Shown in pieces: positions 7,740 through 15,562 of a DNA stretch of 37,928 bases; position 1 is the first letter of the stretch, and every line of letters begins with the position of its first letter. Source of the stretch: DASWED01 sp036394995 (GTDB taxonomy: Bacteria > Actinomycetota > UBA4738 > JACQTL01); the NCBI GenBank assembly GCA_036394995.1, contig DASWED010000067.1, positions 1-37,928 of the forward strand, given 5' to 3'. A program made the translations under genes and the position numbers. The notes under the pieces are model-generated. The model had not been told where the DNA came from, ran no database searches, and saw nothing but the letters and a program-made list of their open reading frames with translations.

Positions 7740-8629
7740 AGGAGCACGTACGGAAGGCGAGCCCGCTCGTCAGTCACGGGCTGGAGCTGGCCCTGGTCGG
7801 CGTGGCGGCGATCTGGGGGTTCACATTCACCACGGTCAAGGAGGCTGTTGAACGCGTTCCCGTGTTCGAGTTCCTGGCCCTGCGCTTCACCCTCGCGGCG
7901 GTCGTCATGACCGCGATCTTCTGGCCCCAGGTCAGGTCGCTCGGCCGGGCGGGCTGGAAGGCCGGCGGGCTGGCGGGCGCATGTGTCCTCTGCGGCTACG
8001 CGTGCCAGACGATCGGCCTGCAGCACACGACGGCCTCGAACGCCGGCTTCGTCACCGGTCTGTTCGTCGTGATCGCCCCGGTCCTGTCCTCCCTCGTTCT
8101 CCGTCGCCGGCCCGGCGCCGGCGTCGCTGCCGGGGTCGTCCTGGCAACCGTCGGCCTGTTCCTGCTGTCCACGAAGACCGGGTTCCACCTTCGCGGGGGC
8201 GACGCGATCGTGCTCGGCGCGGCGCTGAGCTTCGCGGTCCAGATCGTGGTCCTGGCCCGCTACTCGCCCGAGCACTCCCCCGCCGGCCTCGCCACCGTCC
8301 AGATGTGGGTCACCGCGATCCCCTCGGCGGCCCTCTCCCTGACCACCGACCACATCACGGCCCCCACGTCGTCCAAGGTGGTCTGGGCGGTGATCATCAC
8401 CGGCCTGTTCGCGTCCGCGGCGGCCTTCCTCATCCAGACCGCGGCGCAGCGCTACGTCTCACCGTCGAGGACGGCGTTGATCCTCGTCTCCGAGCCGGTG
8501 TTCGCCGGCCTGTCCGGCGTCGTCGTCCTCGGCGAGGTCCTCTCCGGCCGCCAGTGGACGGGCGCCGCCCTCATCCTCGCCGGCATGCTGATCGCCGAGC
8601 TCACCCCCGCGCGCGACGACCCGCCCTGA
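7736..8629 (+). CDS. EamA/DMT-superfamily transporter
   Basis: A 297-residue membrane protein with about ten hydrophobic segments in two EamA halves. The first half begins VGVAAIWGFTFTTVKEAV and the second ends VSEPVFAGLSGVVVLGEVLSGRQWTGAALILAG, a typical end of the EamA domain. Such proteins export amino acids or other metabolites; the substrate is unknown. The GTG start overlaps the nfo stop (GTGA at 7736-7739), with an AAGG ribosome-binding site inside nfo. Confidence 0.9.
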   Translation: MKEHVRKASPLVSHGLELALVGVAAIWGFTFTTVKEAVERVPVFEFLALRFTLAAVVMTAIFWPQVRSLGRAGWKAGGLAGACVLCGYACQTIGLQHTTASNAGFVTGLFVVIAPVLSSLVLRRRPGAGVAAGVVLATVGLFLLSTKTGFHLRGGDAIVLGAALSFAVQIVVLARYSPEHSPAGLATVQMWVTAIPSAALSLTTDHITAPTSSKVVWAVIITGLFASAAAFLIQTAAQRYVSPSRTALILVSEPVFAGLSGVVVLGEVLSGRQWTGAALILAGMLIAELTPARDDPP

Positions 8630-8771
8630 CGTCGATCTTCCCTCCGGCGGGGCCCGACCACCCCCCCACGATCCCGGTCCCGTCCGGCCGGAAGAACCGG
8701 TGATGGCCGAGACCGCCGAGATCACGACCTGAGAGGGCCTCGCGAGCTCCCCGGTACAGCCAAGGTGCGAA

Positions 8772-8786
8772 ATGACCGGCGGTCAT
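8772..8786. promoter_or_regulatory. TetR-like palindromic operator ATGACC-GGC-GGTCAT
   Basis: A perfect 6-3-6 inverted repeat 17 bases before the start of the oxidoreductase module. TGACC-N3-GGTCA palindromes of this size are common TetR or MarR sites. No such regulator is encoded in the window, so the binding protein would be encoded elsewhere. Confidence 0.5.
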
Positions 8787-8803
8787 GTTCCAATGGGCGG
8801 GTC

Positions 8804-9226
8804 ATGCCCGAGGAAGACTCCCTCGCCAAGCTGCGGGCCGCGATCGAGGCCATCGCGCCTCCCGTCGACGGCCAACTGGGCGGTGTCGAGCTCGGCGTGG
8901 AGCACCACGTGGTCGAGCAGATCGAACTGTTCCTGCCCGGGATGACCGACATGATCGGATCCCTCCTGGATGCGTTCGCCATGGACGTCCGGCCCGGCGC
9001 CGCGTTCACCGACCTCACCCTCCAGGAGCGCGGCGAGGTCTTCCGGGCCATGGCCAGCGAGGAGTCGCAGGACCTCCGGGAGGCCATCGACGCGGTGTTC
9101 GTGTTCACCCTCGGAGGCGTCTACTCCGAGACCCCCGGCGCTCCCGACGAACGACCGGCCTCCTGGGACCGGGTCGGGTTCGGCGGCCCGAGCGACGGCC
9201 ATCCCGACTACCGCGAGGGGGCCTGA
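8804..9226 (+). CDS. Gluconate 2-dehydrogenase subunit 3-like protein
   Basis: A 140-residue protein from ATG 8804 (an in-frame GTG at 8765 would add 13). The pattern LRAAIEAIAPPVDG, then FLPGMTDMIGSLLDAFAM, then LTLQERGEVFRAMASEES resembles the helical small subunit of FAD-linked gluconate and glucose dehydrogenases. In that family the subunit matures or carries the flavoprotein encoded next to it, as here, where the GMC flavoprotein begins eight bases after the stop. I see no Tat signal, so the complex may stay in the cytoplasm. Family assignment rests on pattern and neighbour. Confidence 0.7.
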   Translation: MPEEDSLAKLRAAIEAIAPPVDGQLGGVELGVEHHVVEQIELFLPGMTDMIGSLLDAFAMDVRPGAAFTDLTLQERGEVFRAMASEESQDLREAIDAVFVFTLGGVYSETPGAPDERPASWDRVGFGGPSDGHPDYREGA

Positions 9227-9234
9227 CCACACCC

Positions 9235-10848
9235 ATGTACGCACCGGACGTCATCGTGATCGGCGCCGGCGGCGGCGGCCCCGTCGCCGCGAAGGAATTG
9301 GCGGAGCGCGGCATCGAGGTCTTGATGCTGGAGGCCGGCCCCTGGCTCGACCCGAACGAGGACTTCTCGAACCGCGAACACGACATGCGGGCCCTGATGA
9401 ACGGACGCCTCCGGTGGGGCCCGGCCGACCGCACCAAGCCGCCGTGGATCCGCCGGCGCGACGGCGCGAACCTCATCCTCCAGGCCGCCGGCGTGGGCGG
9501 CACCACGCTGCACTACAACGGCATCTCGCCCAGGGCGTTCGTCCCGAACGTCGACCAGAAGTGGCCGGTCGAATACGGCGACCTCGTCCCGTGGTACGAG
9601 CGGGTCGAGGAGTTCCTCCCGGTCAGCCTGGTCCGCGACCTGGCCACGAAGGACGCGCTGTTCGCCGAGGGGTGCGAGGCAATCGGACTCAGCCGATCCG
9701 AGGGTCGCGACATCTCGGGGCCCGTGTGGCGGCCCTGCCACAACGCGATCCTCCCGATCGCCGACATGCCGGACGGCATCGACCTCCGCTCCCCCGACGT
9801 CCAGGGGTGCACGATGTGCGGCCACTGCCTGGATGGGTGCCGCAACCCCGTCGCCGCGCCGCTCGAGCGCAAGGCGAAGCGGGCCACGAACGTCAGCTAC
9901 GTCCCCGCCGCCGTCGCCACCGGCAACTGCCGGATCGTGCCGAACGCGTTCGCCACGGCGATCCTGTTCGAACCGGGGACGAACGACCGGCCGGCCCGCG
10001 CCCGCGGCGTCCGGTGGCGCGACACCGAGACCGGCGAGACCCACGAGGCGGAGGCGAAGGTCGTGGTCATGGCCGGCGGGTCCATCGAGAACCCGCGGCT
10101 GTGGCTGAACTCCGACCTGCCGAACACGAACGACGCGGTGGGCCGGCGGCTCACCACCCACCTCCAGGACATCGTCACCGGCTTCTACGACCGCGAGGTC
10201 CATCCCGACCGGGGCCAGGTCACCATGGCCCGCGCCGACTTCCCCGGCTACGGCACCGTGTTCGTCCAGGGGTACGGGCCCCAGGCGTTCTCGATCGCGG
10301 TGGCCGGCGCCGGCACCGGCTTCTGGGACCGGACCCCAGAGGACGAGCCGTGGGACACCGAGGGCCGCTTCTGGGGCGAGGAGGCCCAGCGCAAGCTGGG
10401 CGAGTACCACCGGTCCCTCAGCGTGGTGCTCTCGACGAACGACGAGTCACACCCCGACAACCGCGTGATGCTGGCCGACGACTGGCCGCCCGACGAGCAC
10501 GGCCCCGTCCCGAAGGTCATCTACCACGCCACGCCGGCGTCCCAGGAGCGTCAGGACTGGCTGGCCCGCAAGGCGGTCGAGATCCTGTGCGCCGCCGGGG
10601 CCCGGGAGACCCACCGGTCGAACATCCGGACCAGCGTCCTGTTGACCCACATCATGGGCACCATGCGCATGGGTGCCGACCCCGCCACCAGCGTCATCGA
10701 CGCCGGATGCGAGGCCCACGAGGTCGAGCGCCTGTTCGTCGCCGACAGCTCCGTGATCCCCGGCGTCGGCGGCGCCAACCCCACCCTCACCGCCCAGGCC
10801 CTCTCGGCCCGAACGGCCGACACCATCGCCCGGCGCTACTTCGCCTGA
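9235..10848 (+). CDS. GMC-family FAD-dependent oxidoreductase with Cys4 motif
   Basis: A 537-residue flavoprotein. The N-terminal dinucleotide fold VIVIGAGGGGPVAAKELAERG (glycines 10-15) and the C-terminal THIMGTMRMG and GANPTLTAQALS blocks mark the GMC family, which oxidises alcohols, sugars or sugar acids. Cys192, 195, 198 and 202 (CxxCxxCxxxC) have ferredoxin-like spacing; FAD-glucose dehydrogenases of this group carry an iron-sulfur cluster near this place, so electron transfer through a cluster is plausible. There is no cytochrome c subunit nearby, so the acceptor is unknown. It is paired with the small-subunit-like gene upstream and overlaps the next minus-strand gene tail to tail by 13 bases. 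Confidence 0.9.
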   Translation: MYAPDVIVIGAGGGGPVAAKELAERGIEVLMLEAGPWLDPNEDFSNREHDMRALMNGRLRWGPADRTKPPWIRRRDGANLILQAAGVGGTTLHYNGISPRAFVPNVDQKWPVEYGDLVPWYERVEEFLPVSLVRDLATKDALFAEGCEAIGLSRSEGRDISGPVWRPCHNAILPIADMPDGIDLRSPDVQGCTMCGHCLDGCRNPVAAPLERKAKRATNVSYVPAAVATGNCRIVPNAFATAILFEPGTNDRPARARGVRWRDTETGETHEAEAKVVVMAGGSIENPRLWLNSDLPNTNDAVGRRLTTHLQDIVTGFYDREVHPDRGQVTMARADFPGYGTVFVQGYGPQAFSIAVAGAGTGFWDRTPEDEPWDTEGRFWGEEAQRKLGEYHRSLSVVLSTNDESHPDNRVMLADDWPPDEHGPVPKVIYHATPASQERQDWLARKAVEILCAAGARETHRSNIRTSVLLTHIMGTMRMGADPATSVIDAGCEAHEVERLFVADSSVIPGVGGANPTLTAQALSARTADTIARRYFA

Positions 10849-11393
10849 CCGACCTCACCCGCCGGGCGCACTCCGCGGCGCCGGGCCACCAGGGCGATCG
10901 CCACGATGACCGCGAGGCCCGCGAACAACGAGAACACGACCAGCCACGGCGACAATGGCCGATGGAGGCCGGTGACGCCCTCCGGGAGGCCGAGCGCCGC
11001 CGGGTCGACGTCGCCCTCGACGGGGGCGGAGCAGCTGAACGCGCTCAGATGGCCGTCCAACCGGGATGCGAACACCGTGTACCGGCGGTCCACCACGAAG
11101 CGGACGCCGCAGTCTCCGCCGCCGAAGCCCGTGTGGACGTCGATCGATGCGATTCGCTCGCCCTTGTAGACCGTGTCGACGTCGAAGTTCACGACCCGGT
11201 CGCGCGGCCCATCGGTGATTCGCGCAACCGTTCCCGTGAACACGGCGTTCGCGCCCTGCGCGCGTTCCCTTGGCGTGGAGGGCGCGCACGAGCACGCCCA
11301 TGCCGTGCGCGAAGCCACCGGCACCAGGGCCACGGCGAGGAGCACCCCGCCGATCAGGGTGCGGACGCGCATCTCCATCCGACGTCCCGGCAT
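10836..11393 (-). CDS. Exported TIMP/NTR-like protein with C-terminal membrane anchor
   Basis: The 185-residue product has a signal peptide (hydrophobic residues about 11-33) ending at an ACSC site, so the mature protein begins with Cys-x-Cys as in netrin/TIMP-like domains. Further conserved-looking parts are AVFTGTVARI, VDTVYKG, GDCGVRF, YTVFA and SAFSCS, with cysteines fit for disulfides. A single membrane helix (LVVFSLFAGLAVIVAIALVA) and an Arg-rich tail close the protein. Bacterial proteins of this kind are secreted with unknown role. Starts at ATG 11378 or 11372 are also possible. Confidence 0.75.
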   Translation of the reverse strand: MPGRRMEMRVRTLIGGVLLAVALVPVASRTAWACSCAPSTPRERAQGANAVFTGTVARITDGPRDRVVNFDVDTVYKGERIASIDVHTGFGGGDCGVRFVVDRRYTVFASRLDGHLSAFSCSAPVEGDVDPAALGLPEGVTGLHRPLSPWLVVFSLFAGLAVIVAIALVARRRGVRPAGEVGQAK

Positions 11394-11415
11394 GGCCGGC
11401 CGGTTCCGGTGCCGG

Positions 11416-12039
11416 TTACGGCTCGAGCTCGGCGCGGGGGCCCTCCTGGTAGGAGTACCGCTCTTCGGGCCAGGGATCGGCGTGGACGTGGTAGCCCCGG
11501 ACCTCCCAGAACCCCCGCCGGTTGTGGTCGGCGAACTCCAGGCCCCGGAGCCACTTCGCGCTCTTCCAGGCGTATCGCTGGGGGACCACCAGCCGCAGGG
11601 GGTACCCGTGCTCGGGCGTCAACGGCTCACCGCCGTGGGCCCACGCCACCAGGACGTCGTCCTCCATCATGGCCTCCAGCGACAGGTTCGACGTGTAGCC
11701 GTAGTCGCAGTGGGTGATGACCCACTTCGCCTCGGGCTTCGGCTCTGCCCGCTCGAGGAGGGTTCGGAAGGAGACCCCCGTCCACGTGTTCTCGAGCGTG
11801 GTCCATCCCGTGACGCAGTGCATGTCGGCCTGCACGTCCACGTTCGGCAGGGCCTTCAGCTCGGCGTAGGTCAACGTGAACGGGTTCGCCACCAGCCCGT
11901 CGACCGTGAGGTCCCACTCGGCCTCGTCGAACTTCGGGATGGGTCCGTAGTGCAGCACCGGCCATCCCTTCACCAGCCGGTTCCCGGGTGGCACCCGACG
12001 GGCGACCTCCTCCGGGACCTTCGGGCCGAACAGCTTCAT
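11416..12039 (-). CDS. Sulfite oxidase-like molybdopterin oxidoreductase
   Basis: A 207-residue protein with the sulfite-oxidase/YedY fold pattern: W-x-L-x-V-D-G-L-V, then the molybdenum-ligating Cys75 in MHCVTGWT, then YGYTSNLSLE and EHGYPLRLVVPQRYAWKSAKW. It would bind the Mo-pterin cofactor and reduce or oxidise a small substrate. It has no Tat signal and no membrane partner gene, unlike MsrP, so it is likely cytoplasmic. The ATG overlaps the stop of the threonine aldolase gene (ATGA), so the pair is co-translated. The true substrate is unknown. Confidence 0.9.
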   Translation of the reverse strand: MKLFGPKVPEEVARRVPPGNRLVKGWPVLHYGPIPKFDEAEWDLTVDGLVANPFTLTYAELKALPNVDVQADMHCVTGWTTLENTWTGVSFRTLLERAEPKPEAKWVITHCDYGYTSNLSLEAMMEDDVLVAWAHGGEPLTPEHGYPLRLVVPQRYAWKSAKWLRGLEFADHNRRGFWEVRGYHVHADPWPEERYSYQEGPRAELEP

Positions 12040-13112
12040 GCGCCCTCCTCCTCCGTCACGTCGCCACGTGGCGGGAGCACGTCGACCACGCGGCGCCAGG
12101 CGCCCAGGGCGCCGTCGACGTCGGCGTCGCCGATGTTCACGTGGGTCAGCATCCGGATCTTTCCGGCCACCATCGTCACCAGCACTCCCTCGGCGGCGAG
12201 GCGCTCCCGGATGTCCAGTACGTCGTAGCCGGCGTTCGTGACGTCCACGAACAGCATGTTGGTCTCCACCCGCTCCGGGTCGATCGCCCCGGGCAGCAGC
12301 TCGGCCACGCCCGCGGCCAGGCGCCGGGCCCTCGCGTGGTCCTCGTGCAGCCGCTTCGGCCCCTCCTCCAGCGCGATCAAGCCGGCGGCGGCCATGATCC
12401 CGGCCTGCCGCCAGGCCCCGCCGAACAGGATCTTCAGCCGCCGGGCCTCCCGGATGAACTCGCGATCGCCCACGAGGACCGACCCGATCGGCGCGCCGAG
12501 ACCCTTCGACAGGCAGAACATCATGGCCTCGACCTCGCCCGCGTAGTCGGCCACGTCCGCCCCCGTCACCGCGCACGCGTTGAAGATCCGCGCGCCGTCC
12601 AGGTACAGCGGCACGCCTCGATCGGCGCACACCTTGTGGATCGAACGGACGTCGTCCACGGGCATCGCCGTCCCGCCGCCGAGCTGGTGCGTGTTCTCCA
12701 GGCACACCAGATCGACCACGTCCACGTCGTAGGGATCAGGCTCGAGCGCGGTCGCGACCTGCTCCGCGTTCAGCATGGCCCGGTCGTCGCCGCGGAGCCG
12801 GAGGAATGCGACCCCGGACAGCACGGCGGCCGAGGCCACCTCGCTCCCGCCGGCGTGCGACTTCGCTTCGCACACGACGAACCGCCCCGACCGCGTCAGC
12901 GCGTGCACGGCGATCTGCGTGCACATCGTCCCCGTGGGCAGGTACGCGGCGGCCTCCCGGCCGGTGAGCTCGGCGACGCGGTCCTGGAGGCGGTTCACCG
13001 TGGGGTCGTCGCCGTACCAGTCGTCGCCGACCTCGGCCTCCGCCATGGCCCGGCGCATGGCCTCGCTGGGCTTCGTGACGGTGTCCGAACGGAGGTCGAT
13101 GGGCGCTGTCAT
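12036..13112 (-). CDS. ltaE: Low-specificity L-threonine aldolase
   Basis: A 358-residue PLP enzyme that splits threonine or allo-threonine into glycine and acetaldehyde. DLRSDTVTKPSEAMR at the N-terminus, GDDWYGDDPTVNRLQ, LENTH (139-143), LDGAR (171-175) and the PLP lysine Lys203 in FCLSKGLGAPIGS are all typical. ATG 13112 has a GGAAGG ribosome-binding site. It is the first gene of a two-gene unit with the sulfite-oxidase-like gene, and is divergent from the ketopantoate reductase gene. Confidence 0.94.
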   Translation of the reverse strand: MTAPIDLRSDTVTKPSEAMRRAMAEAEVGDDWYGDDPTVNRLQDRVAELTGREAAAYLPTGTMCTQIAVHALTRSGRFVVCEAKSHAGGSEVASAAVLSGVAFLRLRGDDRAMLNAEQVATALEPDPYDVDVVDLVCLENTHQLGGGTAMPVDDVRSIHKVCADRGVPLYLDGARIFNACAVTGADVADYAGEVEAMMFCLSKGLGAPIGSVLVGDREFIREARRLKILFGGAWRQAGIMAAAGLIALEEGPKRLHEDHARARRLAAGVAELLPGAIDPERVETNMLFVDVTNAGYDVLDIRERLAAEGVLVTMVAGKIRMLTHVNIGDADVDGALGAWRRVVDVLPPRGDVTEEEGA

Positions 13113-13147
13113 GGCTGCCTTCCGGTGAGGTCGGGGACCGAGCGGCC

Positions 13148-13155
13148 AGTATATT
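13148..13155. promoter_or_regulatory. Overlapping -10 elements between divergent ltaE and panE-like genes
   Basis: The only AT-rich spot in this intergenic region reads TATATT on the plus strand (13150-13155) and TATACT on the minus strand (13153-13148). Both are good -10 hexamers, so one site may serve both genes. Clear -35 hexamers are absent on both sides. Confidence 0.4.
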
Positions 13156-13191
13156 GGCGCCCGTGCCGGGCCACGTCGCACTCCCCCACCG

Positions 13192-14130
13192 ATGCGCATC
13201 CTGATCGCCGGCACCGGCGGCGTGGGCGGCTACTACGGAGCCCGTCTGGCCGCCGGGGGGCACGACGTGGAGTTCCTGGCCCGGGGGCCGATGCTGGAGG
13301 CACTCCGAACGAACGGCCTCGAGCTCCGGGCGGACCTCGGCGACCTCCGGCTGGAGCACGTGCACGCCACCGATCGCGTCGACCACGACGTCCCGGCCGA
13401 GGCCGTCCTGTTCGTGGTGAAGAGCTACGACAACGCCGAGGCCGCCGACGCCATCGCCCCCGCCGTGGCCGAGGACACCATCGTGTGCTCGCTGCAGAAC
13501 GGCGTGGACAACGAGGCCTTCCTCATGGAGCGGTTCCCCCGGGCCACGGTCCTCGGGGGGACCAGCCGCATCGAGGCGTTCGTGGCGGAGCCGGGCGTGA
13601 TCGAACAGCGGGGCCGGCAGTCCGAGGTCACGCTCGGCGCCTTCACCGTGGACGAACGCCCCGCGGCGGCGCACCTCGGCGCCGCGTTCGACAAGGCGGG
13701 GGTCCCCGTCACCCTGGCCGCCGACATCCACAGCGCCCTGTGGCAGAAGCTCGTCGTGATCTCCGGCCTGGGCGGGATCACGGCGTTCGCCAGGAAGACC
13801 ATCGGCGAGGTCCTGGCCGACGAGGACCTCCGGACGATGCTCCGAGCCCTCCTCGACGAGACCGAGGCCGTGGCCCGGGCCAGCGAGATCGCGGTTCCCG
13901 ACGGCATCGCGGACGTGGTGTTCGCCTATGCCCAGAACAGCCTGGACCCGAGCTTCCTGTCGTCGATGGCCCGGGACGCGCTCCGCGGACGGCCCCTCGA
14001 GGTCGAGTCGCTGAACGGCGCCGTGGTCCGGTACGGCGCCGCCGCGGGCGTCCCCATCCCGGCGAACGGGCGGGTGGTGGACGAGCTGCTGCCGCTGCAC
14101 CGGGCCGCGATGGCGGGACGGGCCGGCTAG
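13192..14130 (+). CDS. panE: 2-dehydropantoate 2-reductase (ketopantoate reductase family)
   Basis: A 312-residue NADPH enzyme with the Rossmann motif GTGGVGGYYGARLAAGGHDV, VKSYDN, SLQNGV, the catalytic-type Lys in LWQKLVV and the Glu/Asn block PLEVESLNG. The family reduces ketopantoate to pantoate in pantothenate synthesis; many members act on other 2-oxoacids and no other pan gene is nearby, so the substrate is not certain. It shares a four-base CTAG with the convergent phosphofructokinase gene, where each strand reads TAG. Confidence 0.88.
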   Translation: MRILIAGTGGVGGYYGARLAAGGHDVEFLARGPMLEALRTNGLELRADLGDLRLEHVHATDRVDHDVPAEAVLFVVKSYDNAEAADAIAPAVAEDTIVCSLQNGVDNEAFLMERFPRATVLGGTSRIEAFVAEPGVIEQRGRQSEVTLGAFTVDERPAAAHLGAAFDKAGVPVTLAADIHSALWQKLVVISGLGGITAFARKTIGEVLADEDLRTMLRALLDETEAVARASEIAVPDGIADVVFAYAQNSLDPSFLSSMARDALRGRPLEVESLNGAVVRYGAAAGVPIPANGRVVDELLPLHRAAMAGRAG

Positions 14131-15443
14131 GGCCGGTCCTCACGCGTCGCGCCGGCCAGATACCCGTACCTGGTCCGGAAATCCTCCGGGGACGTGCCGG
14201 CGGCCTCGGCCAACTTGGACAGCACGGTGGGGTCCCCGAGGTCCTCGGCCTTCAGCCTGATCATGTACTCGCGGGCCACCCGGTAGGAGTGGCTGTCGAC
14301 GTTCACCTCGCGGACCCGGACGCGGCCGGTCTCGGGGTCGGAGAACGAGCCGAACGGCAGCGCCTCCATGTGCCCCTCCCGGATCGTGATCATGGCCCCG
14401 GGCTCGTCGCGGCTCTCCCCGATGGCGTCGCGGAGGTACTCCACCGCGCCGTATCCCAGATCGCGGGTGTACTCGATGTCGAACGGGATGGGCGGCGCGC
14501 ACCGCAGCTCGTAGCCGATGTTCGTGCCCTCCACCGTGACCTTGCGCCCCCGGGAGCGGAACCGCTCCCTGACCAGCTTGGCCAGGACCCGGTGGAGCTC
14601 CAGCTCGGCCAGGCGGATGTGCCCGTGCTCGTCGAGCTGCACCTCGGGCATGGCCGTGGCCAGGTCCTCCTCACGAAGCCGGAGCCCGATGCCCTCCGCC
14701 AGGACCACCACGCCGAACGGCCGCCCGTGCACGATCCGCTTCAGCATGGTGGTCTCCACCAGGTCCACCAGGTGGCCCAGCGCGATGGGCCGGTCCGGCG
14801 GGAACTCCTCGGCGATCACCGAGAGCGTGGCGCCGGCGGCCTTCCCGATCCCCAGGGCCAGGTGGCCGGCGGACCGGCCCATCGCCACCACCAGGTACCA
14901 CCGCTGGGTGGTGATGGCGTCGGTCATGAGATTGTTCACGAGCTCCACGCCGGTGTGCCGGGCCGTCTCGAACCCGAACGTGGGCATCCCCCCCGGCAGC
15001 GGGAGGTCGTTGTCGATGGTCTTCGGCACGTGCGCCACCCGCAGCGACCCCCCGGCCGCATTCGCCACGGCCTGGGCCGAGAAGGCCGTGTCGTCCCCGC
15101 CGATCGTCACCAGGGCCCCCAGCCCCAGGTCGTCCAGGGCCCGGAGGCAGTTGTGCAGGCGCCACTCGGGATCGGCCGCGCCTTCGTCTCGGATGGTCGG
15201 GTTGGCCCGCGACGTCCGCAGGATCGAACCGCCCATGACGTGGATGCGTGAGACGTCGGTGATGCCGAGCGGCTGGGTCCCCACGGTGGACCCCTTGATC
15301 AGGTGGTCGAACCCGTCGAGGATCCCGACGACCTCCCATCCCGAGTTCACGGCCTCGATCGTGGCGGCCGAGATGACGGAGTTCATCCCGGGTGCGGGAC
15401 CGCCCCCGCACAGGATCCCCACCCGCATCGTCCCCGACGTCAT
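14127..15443 (-). CDS. pfkA: 6-phosphofructokinase, pyrophosphate-dependent type
   Basis: A 438-residue group-A phosphofructokinase. Motifs are CGGGPAPGMN (12-21), GGDDT (115-119), PKTIDND (140-146), ATQ-like TTQRWYLVVAMGR and the C-terminal EGH site. Asp118 and Lys141 replace the two glycines of ATP-dependent enzymes; this Asp/Lys pair is the known signature for pyrophosphate as phosphoryl donor. The enzyme would therefore run fructose 6-phosphate phosphorylation reversibly. ATG 15443 has GGAGG and GAGG sequences upstream; a GTG at 15470 would add nine residues. It is divergent from glycerol kinase. Confidence 0.93.
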   Translation of the reverse strand: MTSGTMRVGILCGGGPAPGMNSVISAATIEAVNSGWEVVGILDGFDHLIKGSTVGTQPLGITDVSRIHVMGGSILRTSRANPTIRDEGAADPEWRLHNCLRALDDLGLGALVTIGGDDTAFSAQAVANAAGGSLRVAHVPKTIDNDLPLPGGMPTFGFETARHTGVELVNNLMTDAITTQRWYLVVAMGRSAGHLALGIGKAAGATLSVIAEEFPPDRPIALGHLVDLVETTMLKRIVHGRPFGVVVLAEGIGLRLREEDLATAMPEVQLDEHGHIRLAELELHRVLAKLVRERFRSRGRKVTVEGTNIGYELRCAPPIPFDIEYTRDLGYGAVEYLRDAIGESRDEPGAMITIREGHMEALPFGSFSDPETGRVRVREVNVDSHSYRVAREYMIRLKAEDLGDPTVLSKLAEAAGTSPEDFRTRYGYLAGATREDRP

Positions 15444-15512
15444 TGCCTCGTCATCCTCCCGGGTCGCCACGTGACCGTCCCATCGTTCCAGGGAGCCGCC
15501 GCGCCAGCAACG

Positions 15513-15553
15513 CGGCCCGGCCCCCGAACACCGGGCCGGACGTCCGGTACGCT
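15513..15553 (+). promoter_or_regulatory. Inverted repeat and weak -10 element upstream of glpK
   Basis: An 8-bp inverted repeat (15513-15520 with 15531-15538) lies 24 bases before glpK. TACGCT at 15548-15553 could be a -10 hexamer, giving a start of transcription only a few bases before the ATG. Both are weak calls. Confidence 0.25.
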
Positions 15554-15562
15554 CCGGCGGTC

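Noticed and set aside
8970..11717. Long open frame of over 900 codons on the plus strand
   Set aside because: It overlaps the GMC oxidoreductase in another frame and runs antisense through two other genes; the product is Arg/Pro/Gly-rich without domains.
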